DNA of 64,000 bases. Source: Brachybacterium tyrofermentans (GTDB taxonomy: Bacteria; Actinomycetota; Actinomycetes; Actinomycetales; Dermabacteraceae). Where the stretch lies: contig NZ_JABUXW010000003.1 of NCBI RefSeq assembly GCF_014897585.1, positions 181,514 to 245,513 of the forward strand, given 5' to 3'. Positions within the stretch are counted from its first letter, which is position 1; each line of letters begins with the position of its first letter. The notes under the pieces are model-generated. The model had not been told where the DNA came from. It did no database searches and saw only the letters and a list, made by a program, of their open reading frames with translations. The position numbers and the translations under genes were made by a program. This document shows positions 56,545 through 64,000 of the stretch, one piece after another.

Positions 56545-56859
56545 GATGTTTCTCCAGCCTCCGCCTCAGGTCGGACAGCTTCGTTCGCGGGGTCCTCCGG
56601 CGGAGCCGGGATGCCCTTCATGAACTGTCGATCCGGCGAGGAGCGAACTCCTCGTGCCGGTGTGCTGGGCTTCTGGCGGCGACTCCCATCGCCACGGAAC
56701 TGCCCGACCGCTGATCGCGTCCCTCCCCTGAGGCAGAGGAACGCGCGGTGCGCACAAGGGGACATTCTGCCAGGGCACGGTGAGCACGGCAAGCCCACGG
56801 CTCAGCAACTATGCCGGTCAGCGCGCGAACCCGGTGTCGGGTCCGTCACGCCATCGCGG
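56545..56859. other. trmD - rplS spacer, 315 bases
   Basis: On the minus strand this is the leader of rplS; the promoter of rplS probably lies here. I found no strong hairpin, repeat or reading frame in it. Confidence 0.4.
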
Positions 56860-57609
56860 TCAGGACGACGATCCGGAACCGTCGGCCTCTGCGAGGAGGT
56901 CGGGTCGCCGCTGCCGGGTGCGCTCCACGGACTGCTCGTGGCGCCAGGCGGCGATCTTCGCGTGATCGCCCGAGAGCAGGATCTGCGGCGCCTCGCGCAG
57001 CACTCCGGCCGGGTCGCTCCAGCTCGCCGGGCGCGTGTAGAGCGGGTACTCCAGCAGGCCGTCGGAATGCGACTCCTCGACCAGGGACTCGGCATTGCCG
57101 ACCACGCCCGGGACCAGCCGCACGACCGCCTCGGTGATGGCCAGCACCGCCACCTCTCCCCCGTTGAGCACATAGTCGCCGAGAGAGGCGAGGGCGATCT
57201 CGTAGCCGGTGTCGGCGAGGTGCTCGTAGACCCGTTCGTCGATGCCCTCGTAGCGCCCGCAGGCGAAGATGATCCACTCGCACTGGGACCACTCCTGCGC
57301 GGTGGCCTGGGCGAACGGAGCTCCTGCCGGGTTGGGGAACACGATCAGGGGCTCGACGTCGGCTCCGAGCGTCTCCTGGCCGACCGCGCGGACGGCGGCG
57401 AAGGCCTCCGCCCAGGGCTCGGGCTTCATGACCATCCCGGCGCCGCCGCCCAGCGGGGTGTCGTCGACGGTGCGATGGCGGTCATGGGTCCAGGTGCGCA
57501 GGTCGTGGACCTGCAGATCGACGATCCCGTCGCGTCGGGCCTTGCCGATCAGGGACAGCTCGAGCGGGGCGAGGTAGTCCGGGAAGAGAGTCAGGACGTC
57601 GATGCGCAT
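56860..57609 (-). CDS. trmD: tRNA (guanine(37)-N(1))-methyltransferase
   Basis: SAM-dependent, SPOUT-fold methylase of G37 next to the anticodon. [22 protein letters not shown], the [13 protein letters not shown] motif, [10 protein letters not shown] and [12 protein letters not shown] are all in place. 249 residues. The ATG at 57609 lies 7 bases after the rimM stop. Confidence 0.97.
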   Translation of the reverse strand: MRIDVLTLFPDYLAPLELSLIGKARRDGIVDLQVHDLRTWTHDRHRTVDDTPLGGGAGMVMKPEPWAEAFAAVRAVGQETLGADVEPLIVFPNPAGAPFAQATAQEWSQCEWIIFACGRYEGIDERVYEHLADTGYEIALASLGDYVLNGGEVAVLAITEAVVRLVPGVVGNAESLVEESHSDGLLEYPLYTRPASWSDPAGVLREAPQILLSGDHAKIAAWRHEQSVERTRQRRPDLLAEADGSGSSS

Positions 57610-57616
57610 CCTGAGC

Positions 57617-58204
57617 TCAGCCCTTCGTGCGCTTCGCCGGTGCGGAGGTCTCGGGCTCGGGTCCCCGCTCGTCCTCCGGCAGCTCGTCGAAGAGACCGCC
57701 GGGCGGGTTCGCGGTGACGACCCCGGCCTCGAGGTCGACCTCGGGCACGAGCTGCTCGACCAGCGGCAGCTGCACGCGGCGCTTGTCGAGGGTGCGCACG
57801 ACCAGGAGATCCTGCGCCGGGTAGTGGTCCACCCCGAGGACGGTGCCGAGCTCGCGACCGTCGACGTGCCGCACGGCGAGGCCCTTCAGCTGGGAGGGAT
57901 ACCAGGCGTCGGGGTCCTCGTCGGCCTCTTCCTGGGAGTCGACGGCGGCGCTGAGCTCCACGCCCCGCAGCGATTCCGCCTCGGTACGGTCCGCGACCTC
58001 GTCGAACGTGGCGTACCAGCGGTCCTGCTGACGACGGGTGCCGAGCAGGGTGAGGGTGCGGGGGCCGGCCGCGGTGTCGACCTCGAAGGTGACGCCGGGC
58101 GTGAATCGCTCCTGGGGCTGATCCGTGCGCAGGACCAGGGCGACCTCTCCGCGCAGGCCGTGGGCCTTGCCGATGGTGGCGACGGTGACGTCGAGGGTGC
58201 TCAT
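57617..58204 (-). CDS. rimM: Ribosome maturation factor RimM
   Basis: 30S maturation factor with an N-terminal RimM domain ([23 protein letters not shown]) and a C-terminal PRC barrel ([33 protein letters not shown]). 195 residues with an acidic/Lys tail. Its ATG overlaps the stop of the lipoprotein gene, an unusual neighbour in this cluster. Confidence 0.95.
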   Translation of the reverse strand: MSTLDVTVATIGKAHGLRGEVALVLRTDQPQERFTPGVTFEVDTAAGPRTLTLLGTRRQQDRWYATFDEVADRTEAESLRGVELSAAVDSQEEADEDPDAWYPSQLKGLAVRHVDGRELGTVLGVDHYPAQDLLVVRTLDKRRVQLPLVEQLVPEVDLEAGVVTANPPGGLFDELPEDERGPEPETSAPAKRTKG

Positions 58205-59085
58205 ACCAATCCTTCGTCTTCTGCGGCGGGGTCGCCGTTGTCGATCTCTCCGGAGTCGGGAGAGGAGTATCCGGCGGCATTGCACGCCGCGCCGAGTCCT
58301 TCAAGAGGCTCCTGCAGGCCGTCGGAGGAGGTGTCGCCCTCCAGGGCATCCTGGAACGGAGCCCGCACCGCCGTCAGGGCGTCGCGCACGCCCGCGTCGT
58401 CGACCGCGGCGATCTCGGCGGCGAGCAGATCGTCGGTGGCCTGCACATCCTCCATCCGATCCGACGGGACGGTCTGCGGGCTGCGGCCGACGAGCTTGAA
58501 CATGTTCGAGGTCAGGACGTTCGCATTCGCGAACCGGGTCAGAGTACCCGGCGTGTCGAACACATCGGCGCAGACCAGCGCCGCCGGCTTCGTACCGTCG
58601 TCGCCGGCCTCGAGCGTCCATGCCGCGGCGGCGGAGGAGCTCGCGCAGACGCCGGCAAGACCGCGCCAGACCTCCTGGAAGGACTCGACATCGGCCTCCG
58701 CGCCCTTCTCGGGCTCGGTGCGGAACCAGTCGCTCAGCGCCGCGACGGCATCCTGAGCCTCCCCGGTGGCCTGCTCGAAGGTCGCGTCGATGTCGTCGCC
58801 GGTGATGGCGTAGAAGAAGGGGTCCGACGGACCCGCCTGCGGGGCGGTGGCCGCACGGTCCAGGACGACGCGGGACTGCGGCGACCGGTAGTCGGGGTCG
58901 CCCCAGAACTCTGCACAGGCCTCCGCCAGCGCGGGGTCAGCCGACGCCGGCTCCTCCACGGAGGGTGGCTCGGCCGGCGAGCTGTTCCCCGTGGCCGGGC
59001 CCTCCGCGGTGCACCCCGTGAGCAGAAGCGTCGCCGCGAGCAGGGCGAGGCCGCCGTGCACCCGTCGGCTCGACGGCACCGTCAT
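58201..59085 (-). CDS. Lipoprotein of unknown function in the rpsP-trmD cluster
   Basis: 294-residue exported lipoprotein: the N-terminus is RRVHGGLALLAATLLLTGC, a signal peptide with lipobox LLTGC and lipidated Cys near residue 23. The rest is Ala/Asp/Glu-rich and mostly helical, with few Cys (DPALAEACAEFW; GVCASSSAA; LVCADVFD). No family recognised. Unusually it is interposed between khpA and rimM. Its stop overlaps the rimM start (ATGA), so rimM translation may depend on it. A strong hairpin separates it from khpA upstream. Confidence 0.8.
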   Translation of the reverse strand: MTVPSSRRVHGGLALLAATLLLTGCTAEGPATGNSSPAEPPSVEEPASADPALAEACAEFWGDPDYRSPQSRVVLDRAATAPQAGPSDPFFYAITGDDIDATFEQATGEAQDAVAALSDWFRTEPEKGAEADVESFQEVWRGLAGVCASSSAAAAWTLEAGDDGTKPAALVCADVFDTPGTLTRFANANVLTSNMFKLVGRSPQTVPSDRMEDVQATDDLLAAEIAAVDDAGVRDALTAVRAPFQDALEGDTSSDGLQEPLEGLGAACNAAGYSSPDSGEIDNGDPAAEDEGLV

Positions 59086-59127
59086 ACCGGATGCGCCCGC
59101 CGTTCCGGACGGGCCCCGGGAATGCCA

Positions 59128-59174
59128 GGAGCGGCACTGCTGGAACGTTTCCGTTCTGCCAGCAGTGCCGCTCC
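59128..59174 (-). terminator. Terminator hairpin downstream of khpA
   Basis: A perfect 16-bp stem (59128-59143 with 59159-59174) with a 15-base loop lies 20 bases after the khpA stop and 43 bases before the lipoprotein gene. No U-tract. It suggests that rpsP-khpA transcription ends or is attenuated here. Confidence 0.8.
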
Positions 59175-59194
59175 GAGAGGTCGTGCGGGGCACC

Positions 59195-59437
59195 TCAGCG
59201 CCGGTCGACGTCGACGATGTCGACGCGCACATCATCATCCGAGAGGGCCGCGGTGACCGTGCGCAGGGCACGGGCGGTGCGGCCGGATCGGCCGATGACG
59301 CGACCGAGGTCGGCAGCGCCGACCCGGACCTCGAGCAGTGGGCCGCGACGCGTGGACTTCTCCGTCACGTTCACGGCCTCAGGATCGTCGACGATGCCGC
59401 GGACGAGATGATCGAGGGCTTCCGCGCGGGTGCTCAT
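59195..59437 (-). CDS. khpA: KH-domain RNA-binding protein KhpA
   Basis: 80-residue single KH domain with VGAADLGRVIGRSGRTARALRTVT, the GxxG loop. Member of the YlqC/KhpA family found next to rpsP. Probably an RNA chaperone. Start ATG 59437, one base after the rpsP stop. Confidence 0.94.
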   Translation of the reverse strand: MSTRAEALDHLVRGIVDDPEAVNVTEKSTRRGPLLEVRVGAADLGRVIGRSGRTARALRTVTAALSDDDVRVDIVDVDRR

Positions 59438-59438
59438 A

Positions 59439-59927
59439 TCAGGCCTCGTCGGTCGATGCGGCCTCGGCGTCCTCGGGCTTCTCGCCCTCGGCAGGTGCCT
59501 CCTCGGAACCGGCCTCGACCTCGGCGGTCTCAGCGGCCTCGGCGGCCTTGGCGTCCTTGGCCTTCTTCGCGCCGTCGCGGGACTCAGCAGCGGCCTTGTC
59601 GGCCTCCGCGATGAGCTCCTCGGGGGTCTTCTTGACCTCAGCGGTCTTCAGGGTGCCCGCAGCAGCGGTCTCGCCCTTGGCCTTCTGCCAGTCACCGGTG
59701 ATCTTGAGCAGAGCAGCGACCTGCTCGGTCGGCTGTGCGCCGACGCCGAGCCAGTACTGCGCACGCTCGGACTCGACCTCGATGACCGAGGGGTGCTCGG
59801 TCGGGTGGTACTTGCCGATCTCTTCGAGGACGGCGCCGTCGCGCTTCTTGCGCGAATCGGCGACGACGATGCGGTAGTACGGTGCACGGGTCTTGCCCAT
59901 GCGCTTCAGTCGGATCTTGACAGCCAC
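59439..59927 (-). CDS. rpsP: 30S ribosomal protein S16 with long acidic tail
   Basis: S16 core ([39 protein letters not shown], then [22 protein letters not shown]) covers ~85 residues. It is 162 residues in total, against 80-100 in most bacteria, because of a Lys/Ala/Glu-rich, increasingly acidic tail (residues ~90-162). GTG start at 59927 with AGGAGAG about 10 bases upstream. Confidence 0.96.
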   Translation of the reverse strand: MAVKIRLKRMGKTRAPYYRIVVADSRKKRDGAVLEEIGKYHPTEHPSVIEVESERAQYWLGVGAQPTEQVAALLKITGDWQKAKGETAAAGTLKTAEVKKTPEELIAEADKAAAESRDGAKKAKDAKAAEAAETAEVEAGSEEAPAEGEKPEDAEAASTDEA

Positions 59928-60057
59928 GTGGGTGGACTCTCCTTCAGGGATGTTCGGGTGAGTTCCGCCGCAGCCTGTGGGGTCATGCGGGCGCTGACGG
60001 TCCTCGGGGTGTCGTGCTCGGGCGGGTAGAGGGCCGACCCGAGCGCATACGGCGCCG

Positions 60058-60085
60058 ATTATGCCAGGGAACCGCACCTTCGCAC
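60058..60085 (-). promoter_or_regulatory. Candidate rpsP promoter
   Basis: On the minus strand, GTGCGA (60085-60080) and CATAAT (60063-60058) are 16 bases apart. The -10 is five of six to TATAAT. It lies about 130 bases upstream of the rpsP start. Confidence 0.45.
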
Positions 60086-60206
60086 CACCCGGGCCCGTGT
60101 GCACCAGGGCACAGCGGTCCGAGCGGGCTCCGGGACAGTCGTGCCGCAGGCCACAGGGGTCGTCTCGCCGGGGCTCTGTGCGGATGCTCGAGTCTGTGCG
60201 GCGAAC

Positions 60207-60296
60207 CCTCCGGATGGGCGCCCCTCGGAGGAGCACGTGCCGGATCCTCACCTGCCGGATGGGTGCCTGATAGATGGCTGCCTGTCGGATCAGCAC
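60207..60296. repeat. Degenerate 15-bp tandem array (6 units)
   Basis: Units begin at 60207, 60222, 60237, 60252, 60267 and 60282; the consensus is CTGCCGGATGGGTGC. It starts about 20 bases after the Nramp gene stop (60316) and was the only feature I saw on that side. Confidence 0.75.
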
Positions 60297-60315
60297 CGGT
60301 CGACCCTCCCCCGTC

Positions 60316-61659
60316 TCAGCCCAGGGACGTGAGGGCGCCGATCAGCTGATTCACTCCGAGCACGATGAACAGCAGCGCGACGATCCCCAGCACGAGGTTC
60401 AGCACCCAGCCGTTCCTCCATTGCCGCGGAACATGGCGGGAGTTCAGCAGGAACAGCAGCGTCAGCGCGAGGAACGGCATGAAGAGGGAGCCCAGGACGC
60501 CGTAGGCCACGATGACCTGGATCGGCTTGCCCAGCAGGAGCAGCAGCATCGGCGGGAACGTCAACCAGAGCACGTAGAAGCGGTAATAGCGGCCGCCGAC
60601 GCCCCGGTCATGGTGGCCCTCGGGCAGCTTCCGCACGGCACCGAAGAAGTCGGCGAACATGATCGACACGCCGTTCCAGACCCCCAGCACGGACGAGAAC
60701 GCCGAGGCCCAGAAACCGATGAGGAACACGATGCTCATGGCCTCCCCGTAGCGGCTCGCCAGGACGTCGGCGAGCTCCACGAGCCCCTGATCACCGTCCT
60801 GGACGGCGATCCCGGCGGAGTACAGCAGCTCCGCTCCGACGATCAGCATGGAGATCACGAAGATCCCCGAGATCACATAGGCCACGGAGTTGTCCAGGCG
60901 CATGACGCGCATCCAGCGAGGTGTGGACCAGCCCTTCGCGCTCAACCAGTACCCGTAGGCGGCCAGCGTGATGGTGCCTCCCACACCGCCGGCGATGCTC
61001 AGCGCGTAGATGAGCCCGCCGTCGGGGATGCGCGGGATGAGCCCGGCGGCGATCTGGCCGAGGTTCGGGACGGTGACTGCAGCGGCTCCGACGACGGTCA
61101 CGAACATGACCCCGACCAGCACCGCGATGATCAGCTCGAGCCGACGGTAGTGGCCCAGCCAGACCACCGCGGCACCGAGGAGACCGGTGAGCACCGCATA
61201 GGCGATGAAGGGGATCTGCGTGACCGCTCCGATGTCTCCGAGCACGGGGATCTTCGGGACCAGCGCGACGAGCGGGAGGGCGGAGGCGGACATCGCCGTC
61301 GCGCCGTACACGAAGCCCCAGATCACGATGTACGGGCCGAAGTACCAGGAGGTCCAGCGGCCCAGCCTGCGCCACCCTTCGAAGATCGAGTGGCCGGTGG
61401 CGAGGGTCCATCGACCGGCCCCCTCCACCAGGAAGATCTTGATCACCACGCCGACGACGGCGGCCCACAGCAGGGCGTAGCCGAACCGGGAACCGGCGAC
61501 GAGGGTCGCGACGAGATCACCGGCCCCGATGCCGGTCGCCGCGACCAGCAGCCCTGGCCCGATCAGGGTCCATTTCGCCGGGGCGGCAGCGCCCTGCACA
61601 TCAGCGGGCTCCGAGGACGTGGTTCGGGCGGCGTCGTCCGGTTCAGGCCGAGAATCCAT
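60316..61659 (-). CDS. Nramp-family divalent metal transporter-like protein
   Basis: 447 residues with about eleven hydrophobic helices and the Nramp architecture ([20 protein letters not shown] in the first helix, [20 protein letters not shown] in the sixth). The canonical metal-binding motif DPGN of helix 1 is GAGD, and the MPH motif of helix 6 is not recognisable. So it probably does not transport Mn/Fe in the usual way; Mg, Al or other substrate use, or a different role, are possible. N-terminal cytosolic part (~30 residues) is Pro/Ala-rich. Confidence 0.75.
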   Translation of the reverse strand: MDSRPEPDDAARTTSSEPADVQGAAAPAKWTLIGPGLLVAATGIGAGDLVATLVAGSRFGYALLWAAVVGVVIKIFLVEGAGRWTLATGHSIFEGWRRLGRWTSWYFGPYIVIWGFVYGATAMSASALPLVALVPKIPVLGDIGAVTQIPFIAYAVLTGLLGAAVVWLGHYRRLELIIAVLVGVMFVTVVGAAAVTVPNLGQIAAGLIPRIPDGGLIYALSIAGGVGGTITLAAYGYWLSAKGWSTPRWMRVMRLDNSVAYVISGIFVISMLIVGAELLYSAGIAVQDGDQGLVELADVLASRYGEAMSIVFLIGFWASAFSSVLGVWNGVSIMFADFFGAVRKLPEGHHDRGVGGRYYRFYVLWLTFPPMLLLLLGKPIQVIVAYGVLGSLFMPFLALTLLFLLNSRHVPRQWRNGWVLNLVLGIVALLFIVLGVNQLIGALTSLG

Positions 61660-61717
61660 GCCGGAATGCTACGGGGTGCGCCCCGTGGTGCGGGCGGCAA
61701 CCGACACGCGACCGTGG

Positions 61718-61789
61718 GCCGTCTCAGTATCCGGCGACCACTCAGTGGGCGAGGACCGATCAGGCAGCGAGGACCACTCAGTGGCTGTG
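61718..61789. repeat. 18-bp tandem array (4 units) at an amidohydrolase stop
   Basis: Units begin at 61718, 61736, 61754 and 61772; units 2 and 4 share GACCACTCAGTGG and the others are more degenerate. The last unit holds the complement of the amidohydrolase stop codon (61778-61780). With an 18-base period, the earlier copies repeat the same frame. Confidence 0.8.
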
Positions 61790-62899
61790 GACCACGTCGC
61801 CCCGCAGGACGACGTGGCGGGTGCGGCGCAGCGTGCCATGGCCTGCTCGCGGGTCCTCGGGCACGACGAGGAGATCCGCCGGGGCACCGTCCTCGAGGCC
61901 GGGCACATCGAGGAACCGTCGCGGCGCCCACGCCGCAGCCTCGAGGATCTGGGTCGCCGTGAGCCCTGCCCGAGACAGCTCGTCCAGCTCGTCATGGATG
62001 ATCCCGTGGCCGAGCACTCCCCCGGCATCGGTGCCCACCAGGAGCGGGATGCCGGCGTCATGAGCATCACGGGTGCGCTCATAGCGTCCGGCGCGCAGAC
62101 GCCGCATGTGCGCGGCATAGGCGGGGAACTTCGCCTCACCCTGCGACGCATAGGTCTCGAACTCGTCGATGTTGACGAGCGTGGTGACCACCGGGGTGCG
62201 GGTCGCGGCCGCCCGCTCGATCGTCTCGTCGGTCAGCCCGGTGGCGTGCTCGAGGCAGTCGAATCCGGCATCGAGGGCCAGCGGAACCGTCGCCTCGTCG
62301 AAGGTGTGCGTGGTGATCCGGGCACCGGCGGCGTGGGCGGCATCGGCCGCGGCAGCGAGGTCCTCACCGCTCCAGCAGGGCGTCAGGTCGCCGACCTCTC
62401 GGTCGATCCAGTCCCCCACCAGCTTCACCCAGCCGTCCCCGCGCTGCGCTTCGTGGGTGACCGCTGCAGGCAGGTCCTCGGGCTCGAGCTCATGAGCGTA
62501 TCCGCGCAGGTAGCGACGGGTCCGTGCGAGGTGGCGGCCGCAGCGGACGAGCCGTGGGAGGTCAGCCTGCTGCTGCAGCGGGGAATTGTCGATGATCGAG
62601 CCGGCATCGCGGATCAGGAGCACGCCGGTGTCGCGATCTGTGAGTGCCTGTTCCCGTGCGGTGGCGAGCGAGGTGCCCTCCCCGTCGTCCCCGATCCCGA
62701 GGTGGCAGTGCAGGTCGGCGAGCCCGGGCACGACGAATCCGTCGAGCTCCCGGATCTCGGCGCCGGCGGGCAGCTCGGGCTTCTCGTGGTGGATCCGACC
62801 TCCGACGACCCACGCTCCGCTGATCTCCTGCTCGGGGCCGACGAGGACGGGACCGGTCAGGTGCAGGACGGTCGAGGACTCAGTGGCGACGGTGCTCAT
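61778..62899 (-). CDS. Metal-dependent amidohydrolase, imidazolonepropionase-like
   Basis: 373-residue amidohydrolase-superfamily protein: the metal-binding HCHLG motif near residue 65 (VPGLADLHCHLG), the lysine region GDGWVKLVGDWIDRE, a further His in RITTHTFDE and LEHATGL, and the Asp in VGTDAGGVLGHG near 290. Substrate not apparent; the fold also covers dipeptidases and cyclic-amide hydrolases. It is transcribed on its own strand ahead of a low-complexity spacer. Confidence 0.85.
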   Translation of the reverse strand: MSTVATESSTVLHLTGPVLVGPEQEISGAWVVGGRIHHEKPELPAGAEIRELDGFVVPGLADLHCHLGIGDDGEGTSLATAREQALTDRDTGVLLIRDAGSIIDNSPLQQQADLPRLVRCGRHLARTRRYLRGYAHELEPEDLPAAVTHEAQRGDGWVKLVGDWIDREVGDLTPCWSGEDLAAAADAAHAAGARITTHTFDEATVPLALDAGFDCLEHATGLTDETIERAAATRTPVVTTLVNIDEFETYASQGEAKFPAYAAHMRRLRAGRYERTRDAHDAGIPLLVGTDAGGVLGHGIIHDELDELSRAGLTATQILEAAAWAPRRFLDVPGLEDGAPADLLVVPEDPRAGHGTLRRTRHVVLRGDVVHSH

Positions 62900-63030
62900 G
62901 CCCCGAGCCTACCGAGACCGCGCCCCCTCCGCTGTCGCCGGGAAGTGGCCCTCCCCCACCGCGCAGGCCCTGCTCCCGAACGCGTTCCGGCTCGGGCGCC
63001 TCACCCCGGTGTCGACTCAGCCGCCGCTCC

Positions 63031-63130
63031 CGTCGCGTCGAGTCACGTCGCGTCGCGTCGAGTCGCGCCGCGTCACGTCGCGTCGAGTTGCGTCGCATCG
63101 CGTCGCGTGACGTCGCGTCGAGTCGCGTCA
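63031..63130. repeat. CGTCG-type simple repeat
   Basis: About 100 bases of the words CGTCG, AGTCG and CGTCA. It can be read as six 15-bp units starting at 63031 (CGTCGCGTCGAGTCA first), with a partial seventh. Similar to the block at 47.9 kb. Confidence 0.75.
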
Positions 63131-63185
63131 CAAAAAGTGCCACGAACCCGGCACCTTTTCGAGCACGAGCTGCTCGAGCTGGCGT

Positions 63186-63229
63186 CGTGACGAGAAAGGT
63201 TCCCATCCTCTGGAACTTTTCGCGTCACG
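63186..63229 (-). terminator. Terminator hairpin downstream of the DUF559-type gene
   Basis: An 18-bp stem (63186-63203 with 63212-63229) with one mismatch, one G-U-type position and an eight-base loop lies 88 bases after the gene's stop. The arms contain GAAAG / CTTTT. A second, shorter stem with AAAAG / CTTTT (around 63132-63160) follows. Confidence 0.65.
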
Positions 63230-63316
63230 AATCACCAGGGATCGGCCCGTCGGCGCCTCGCGGCTCCCGAACCCGCACCGTCGCAGCTATTCACGCGACG
63301 GAGGGTCGTCGGCTAT

Positions 63317-64000
63317 TCACGCAACGGAGGGCCGTCGGCGGCGAAGAGCATCCTCCAGCCGTGCGAAGAACTCTGCGGGCTTCCGATAGTCAGCGATGGT
63401 TGCCCGGATGACCTTCCACCCCGCGTCATGGAGCACGTCGTTCTTGTTCACGTCCTTCTGCCAGGTGACCACGTCCTTCCGGTGTGCTTCGCTGTCGTAC
63501 TCGATCGCGATCTTCTCGTCCTCGTAGGCGAGGTCGATGTAGAACCTGTTTCCGGTCGTCGACTCCACAACCTCGACGTTCAGAGACGGTTCCGGGAATC
63601 CCCGACCGAGTAGCTGCAACCGGAGCTTCGTCTCCATCGGCGACCAGGAGCGCTCTCGCAGATGCGGCAACGCCTGACGCAGCGCCGGCGCACCGGGCCC
63701 CTGCGATGAGGCGACGAACTGTTCGATCTGCGATCTCCGCATCCGGAGCTCTGTCCCGAACTGGTCGGCGGCCAACGCATCGAGACAGACGACGAGCTCC
63801 ACGTGCGACAGCCTTGTGGCGATCTCTTGAAGCGCGACGAGCGGGTGCGAGATCACCAGACTGCGATGCGTCAACGTCGGCTCCCGCGATGGCAGGTGGG
63901 CTATGACCAGAGTTCCGGCTGTGCGGGACATGTTCGCGGGCCCACTGCTAGCGGACATGCCAATCTCCCTGTAGGCGGACACGGACTTCCTTGCTGACGG
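63317..64000 (-). CDS. DUF559 / restriction-endonuclease-like protein (partial, N-terminus beyond window)
   Basis: The frame continues past position 64000 with no stop, so the N-terminus is missing. The visible C-terminal ~225 residues hold a PD-(D/E)XK-like DUF559 fold: FYIDLAYEDEKIAIEYDSEAHRKD, then DAGWKVIRATIADYRKPAEFF. Such proteins often have an AbiEi-type N-terminal helix-turn-helix and are common in Micrococcales, sometimes as part of mobile or defence-type loci. Base composition and codon use appear slightly lower in GC than neighbouring genes. No partner is visible in this window. Confidence 0.7.
   Translation of the reverse strand, partial: PSARKSVSAYREIGMSASSGPANMSRTAGTLVIAHLPSREPTLTHRSLVISHPLVALQEIATRLSHVELVVCLDALAADQFGTELRMRRSQIEQFVASSQGPGAPALRQALPHLRERSWSPMETKLRLQLLGRGFPEPSLNVEVVESTTGNRFYIDLAYEDEKIAIEYDSEAHRKDVVTWQKDVNKNDVLHDAGWKVIRATIADYRKPAEFFARLEDALRRRRPSVA

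Larger units (their letters stand above)
59928..60315. other. rpsP upstream region, 388 bases
   Basis: This gap between the Nramp gene stop and rpsP contains the candidate rpsP promoter (60058-60085) and a 15-bp tandem array (60207-60296). No gene is supported. Confidence 0.5.
62900..63316. other. Spacer with CGTCG repeats and hairpins, 417 bases
   Basis: From low to high: amidohydrolase promoter region, CGTCG/GTCGC run (63031-63130), and two stem-loops with A/T arms (63132-63229). No gene is supported. Confidence 0.55.

Noticed and set aside
60058..60063. CATAAT as a -10 for the Nramp gene
   Set aside because: It is on the wrong side of that gene; its orientation fits rpsP only.
63031..63130. 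CGTCG run as an origin or DnaA/binding-site cluster
   Set aside because: There are no DnaA boxes (TTATCCACA-like) or AT-rich unwinding region, and no dnaA, gyrB or dnaN nearby.

Overview
The window is a stretch of chromosome from a very GC-rich actinobacterium. The gene order (recA-recX-miaB, pgsA-cinA-clgR, ftsK, dapA, dapB, pnp, rpsO, ribF, truB-rbfA-infB-ylxR-nusA-rimP, proS, ispG, site-2 protease, dxr, rlmN, cdsA, frr, pyrH, tsf, rpsB, xerC, dprA, yifB, yraN, rnhB, lepB, rplS, trmD, rimM, khpA, rpsP) is the conserved actinobacterial housekeeping backbone. High GC, many GTG starts, GTGA/ATGA stop-start overlaps and several proteins with acidic Ala/Glu tails fit Micrococcales, and a Brachybacterium-like member of the Dermabacteraceae is my best guess. 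That placement is inference. No rRNA, tRNA, CRISPR, insertion sequence or prophage was recognised.

Layout. At 1-8.8 kb, minus-strand DNA repair and tRNA modification (recA behind a LexA/SOS box, recX, miaB), then the clgR proteostasis regulator with DUF3046, cinA and pgsA, then ftsK. At 9-17.4 kb, the two lysine/peptidoglycan genes dapA and dapB flank an accessory island: an asparagine synthetase joined in one frame to a coenzyme-F420-ligase-like domain, a HAD phosphatase, the azlCD amino-acid exporter and a small membrane protein. At 16-30.7 kb lie a processing-peptidase-like M16 protease, pnp, rpsO, ribF, an L,D-transpeptidase (plus strand), truB, rbfA, infB, ylxR, nusA and rimP: RNA turnover, ribosome maturation and translation initiation. 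At 30.8-36.8 kb are two plus-strand secreted or anchored proteins (a DUF4439 lipoprotein and a GH15-like protein) around proS, then a P-loop kinase-like gene and a GNAT gene. At 36.8-47.6 kb are the non-mevalonate isoprenoid genes ispG and dxr, the site-2 protease, two small DivIVA-motif proteins, rlmN, cdsA, frr, pyrH, tsf and rpsB. At 48-59.9 kb are an M23 protein, xerC, dprA, yifB, yraN, DUF2469, rnhB, two tandem signal peptidases, rplS, trmD, rimM, a lipoprotein, khpA and rpsP. At 60.3-64 kb are an Nramp-like transporter with non-canonical metal-site motifs, an amidohydrolase and a partial DUF559-type protein.

Most genes are on the minus strand, in runs with overlaps or spacings of a few bases, so several runs are probably co-transcribed. 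Strong hairpins separate pnp from the M16 gene, infB from rbfA, rpsB from tsf, tsf from pyrH and khpA from the lipoprotein gene.

The main unexpected signals are: (1) the asparagine synthetase / F420-ligase-like fusion; (2) a 16-unit hexamer repeat inserted in frame in xerC; (3) a scattered class of short tandem arrays (13-19 bp units, different sequence each time) that sit at gene ends and in three cases contain the stop codon of the adjacent gene; (4) an Nramp-family protein lacking the canonical DPGN and MPH motifs; (5) an 18-bp perfect palindrome before clgR. Apart from these the window is ordinary core genome, and I did not find a convincing new multi-gene system.
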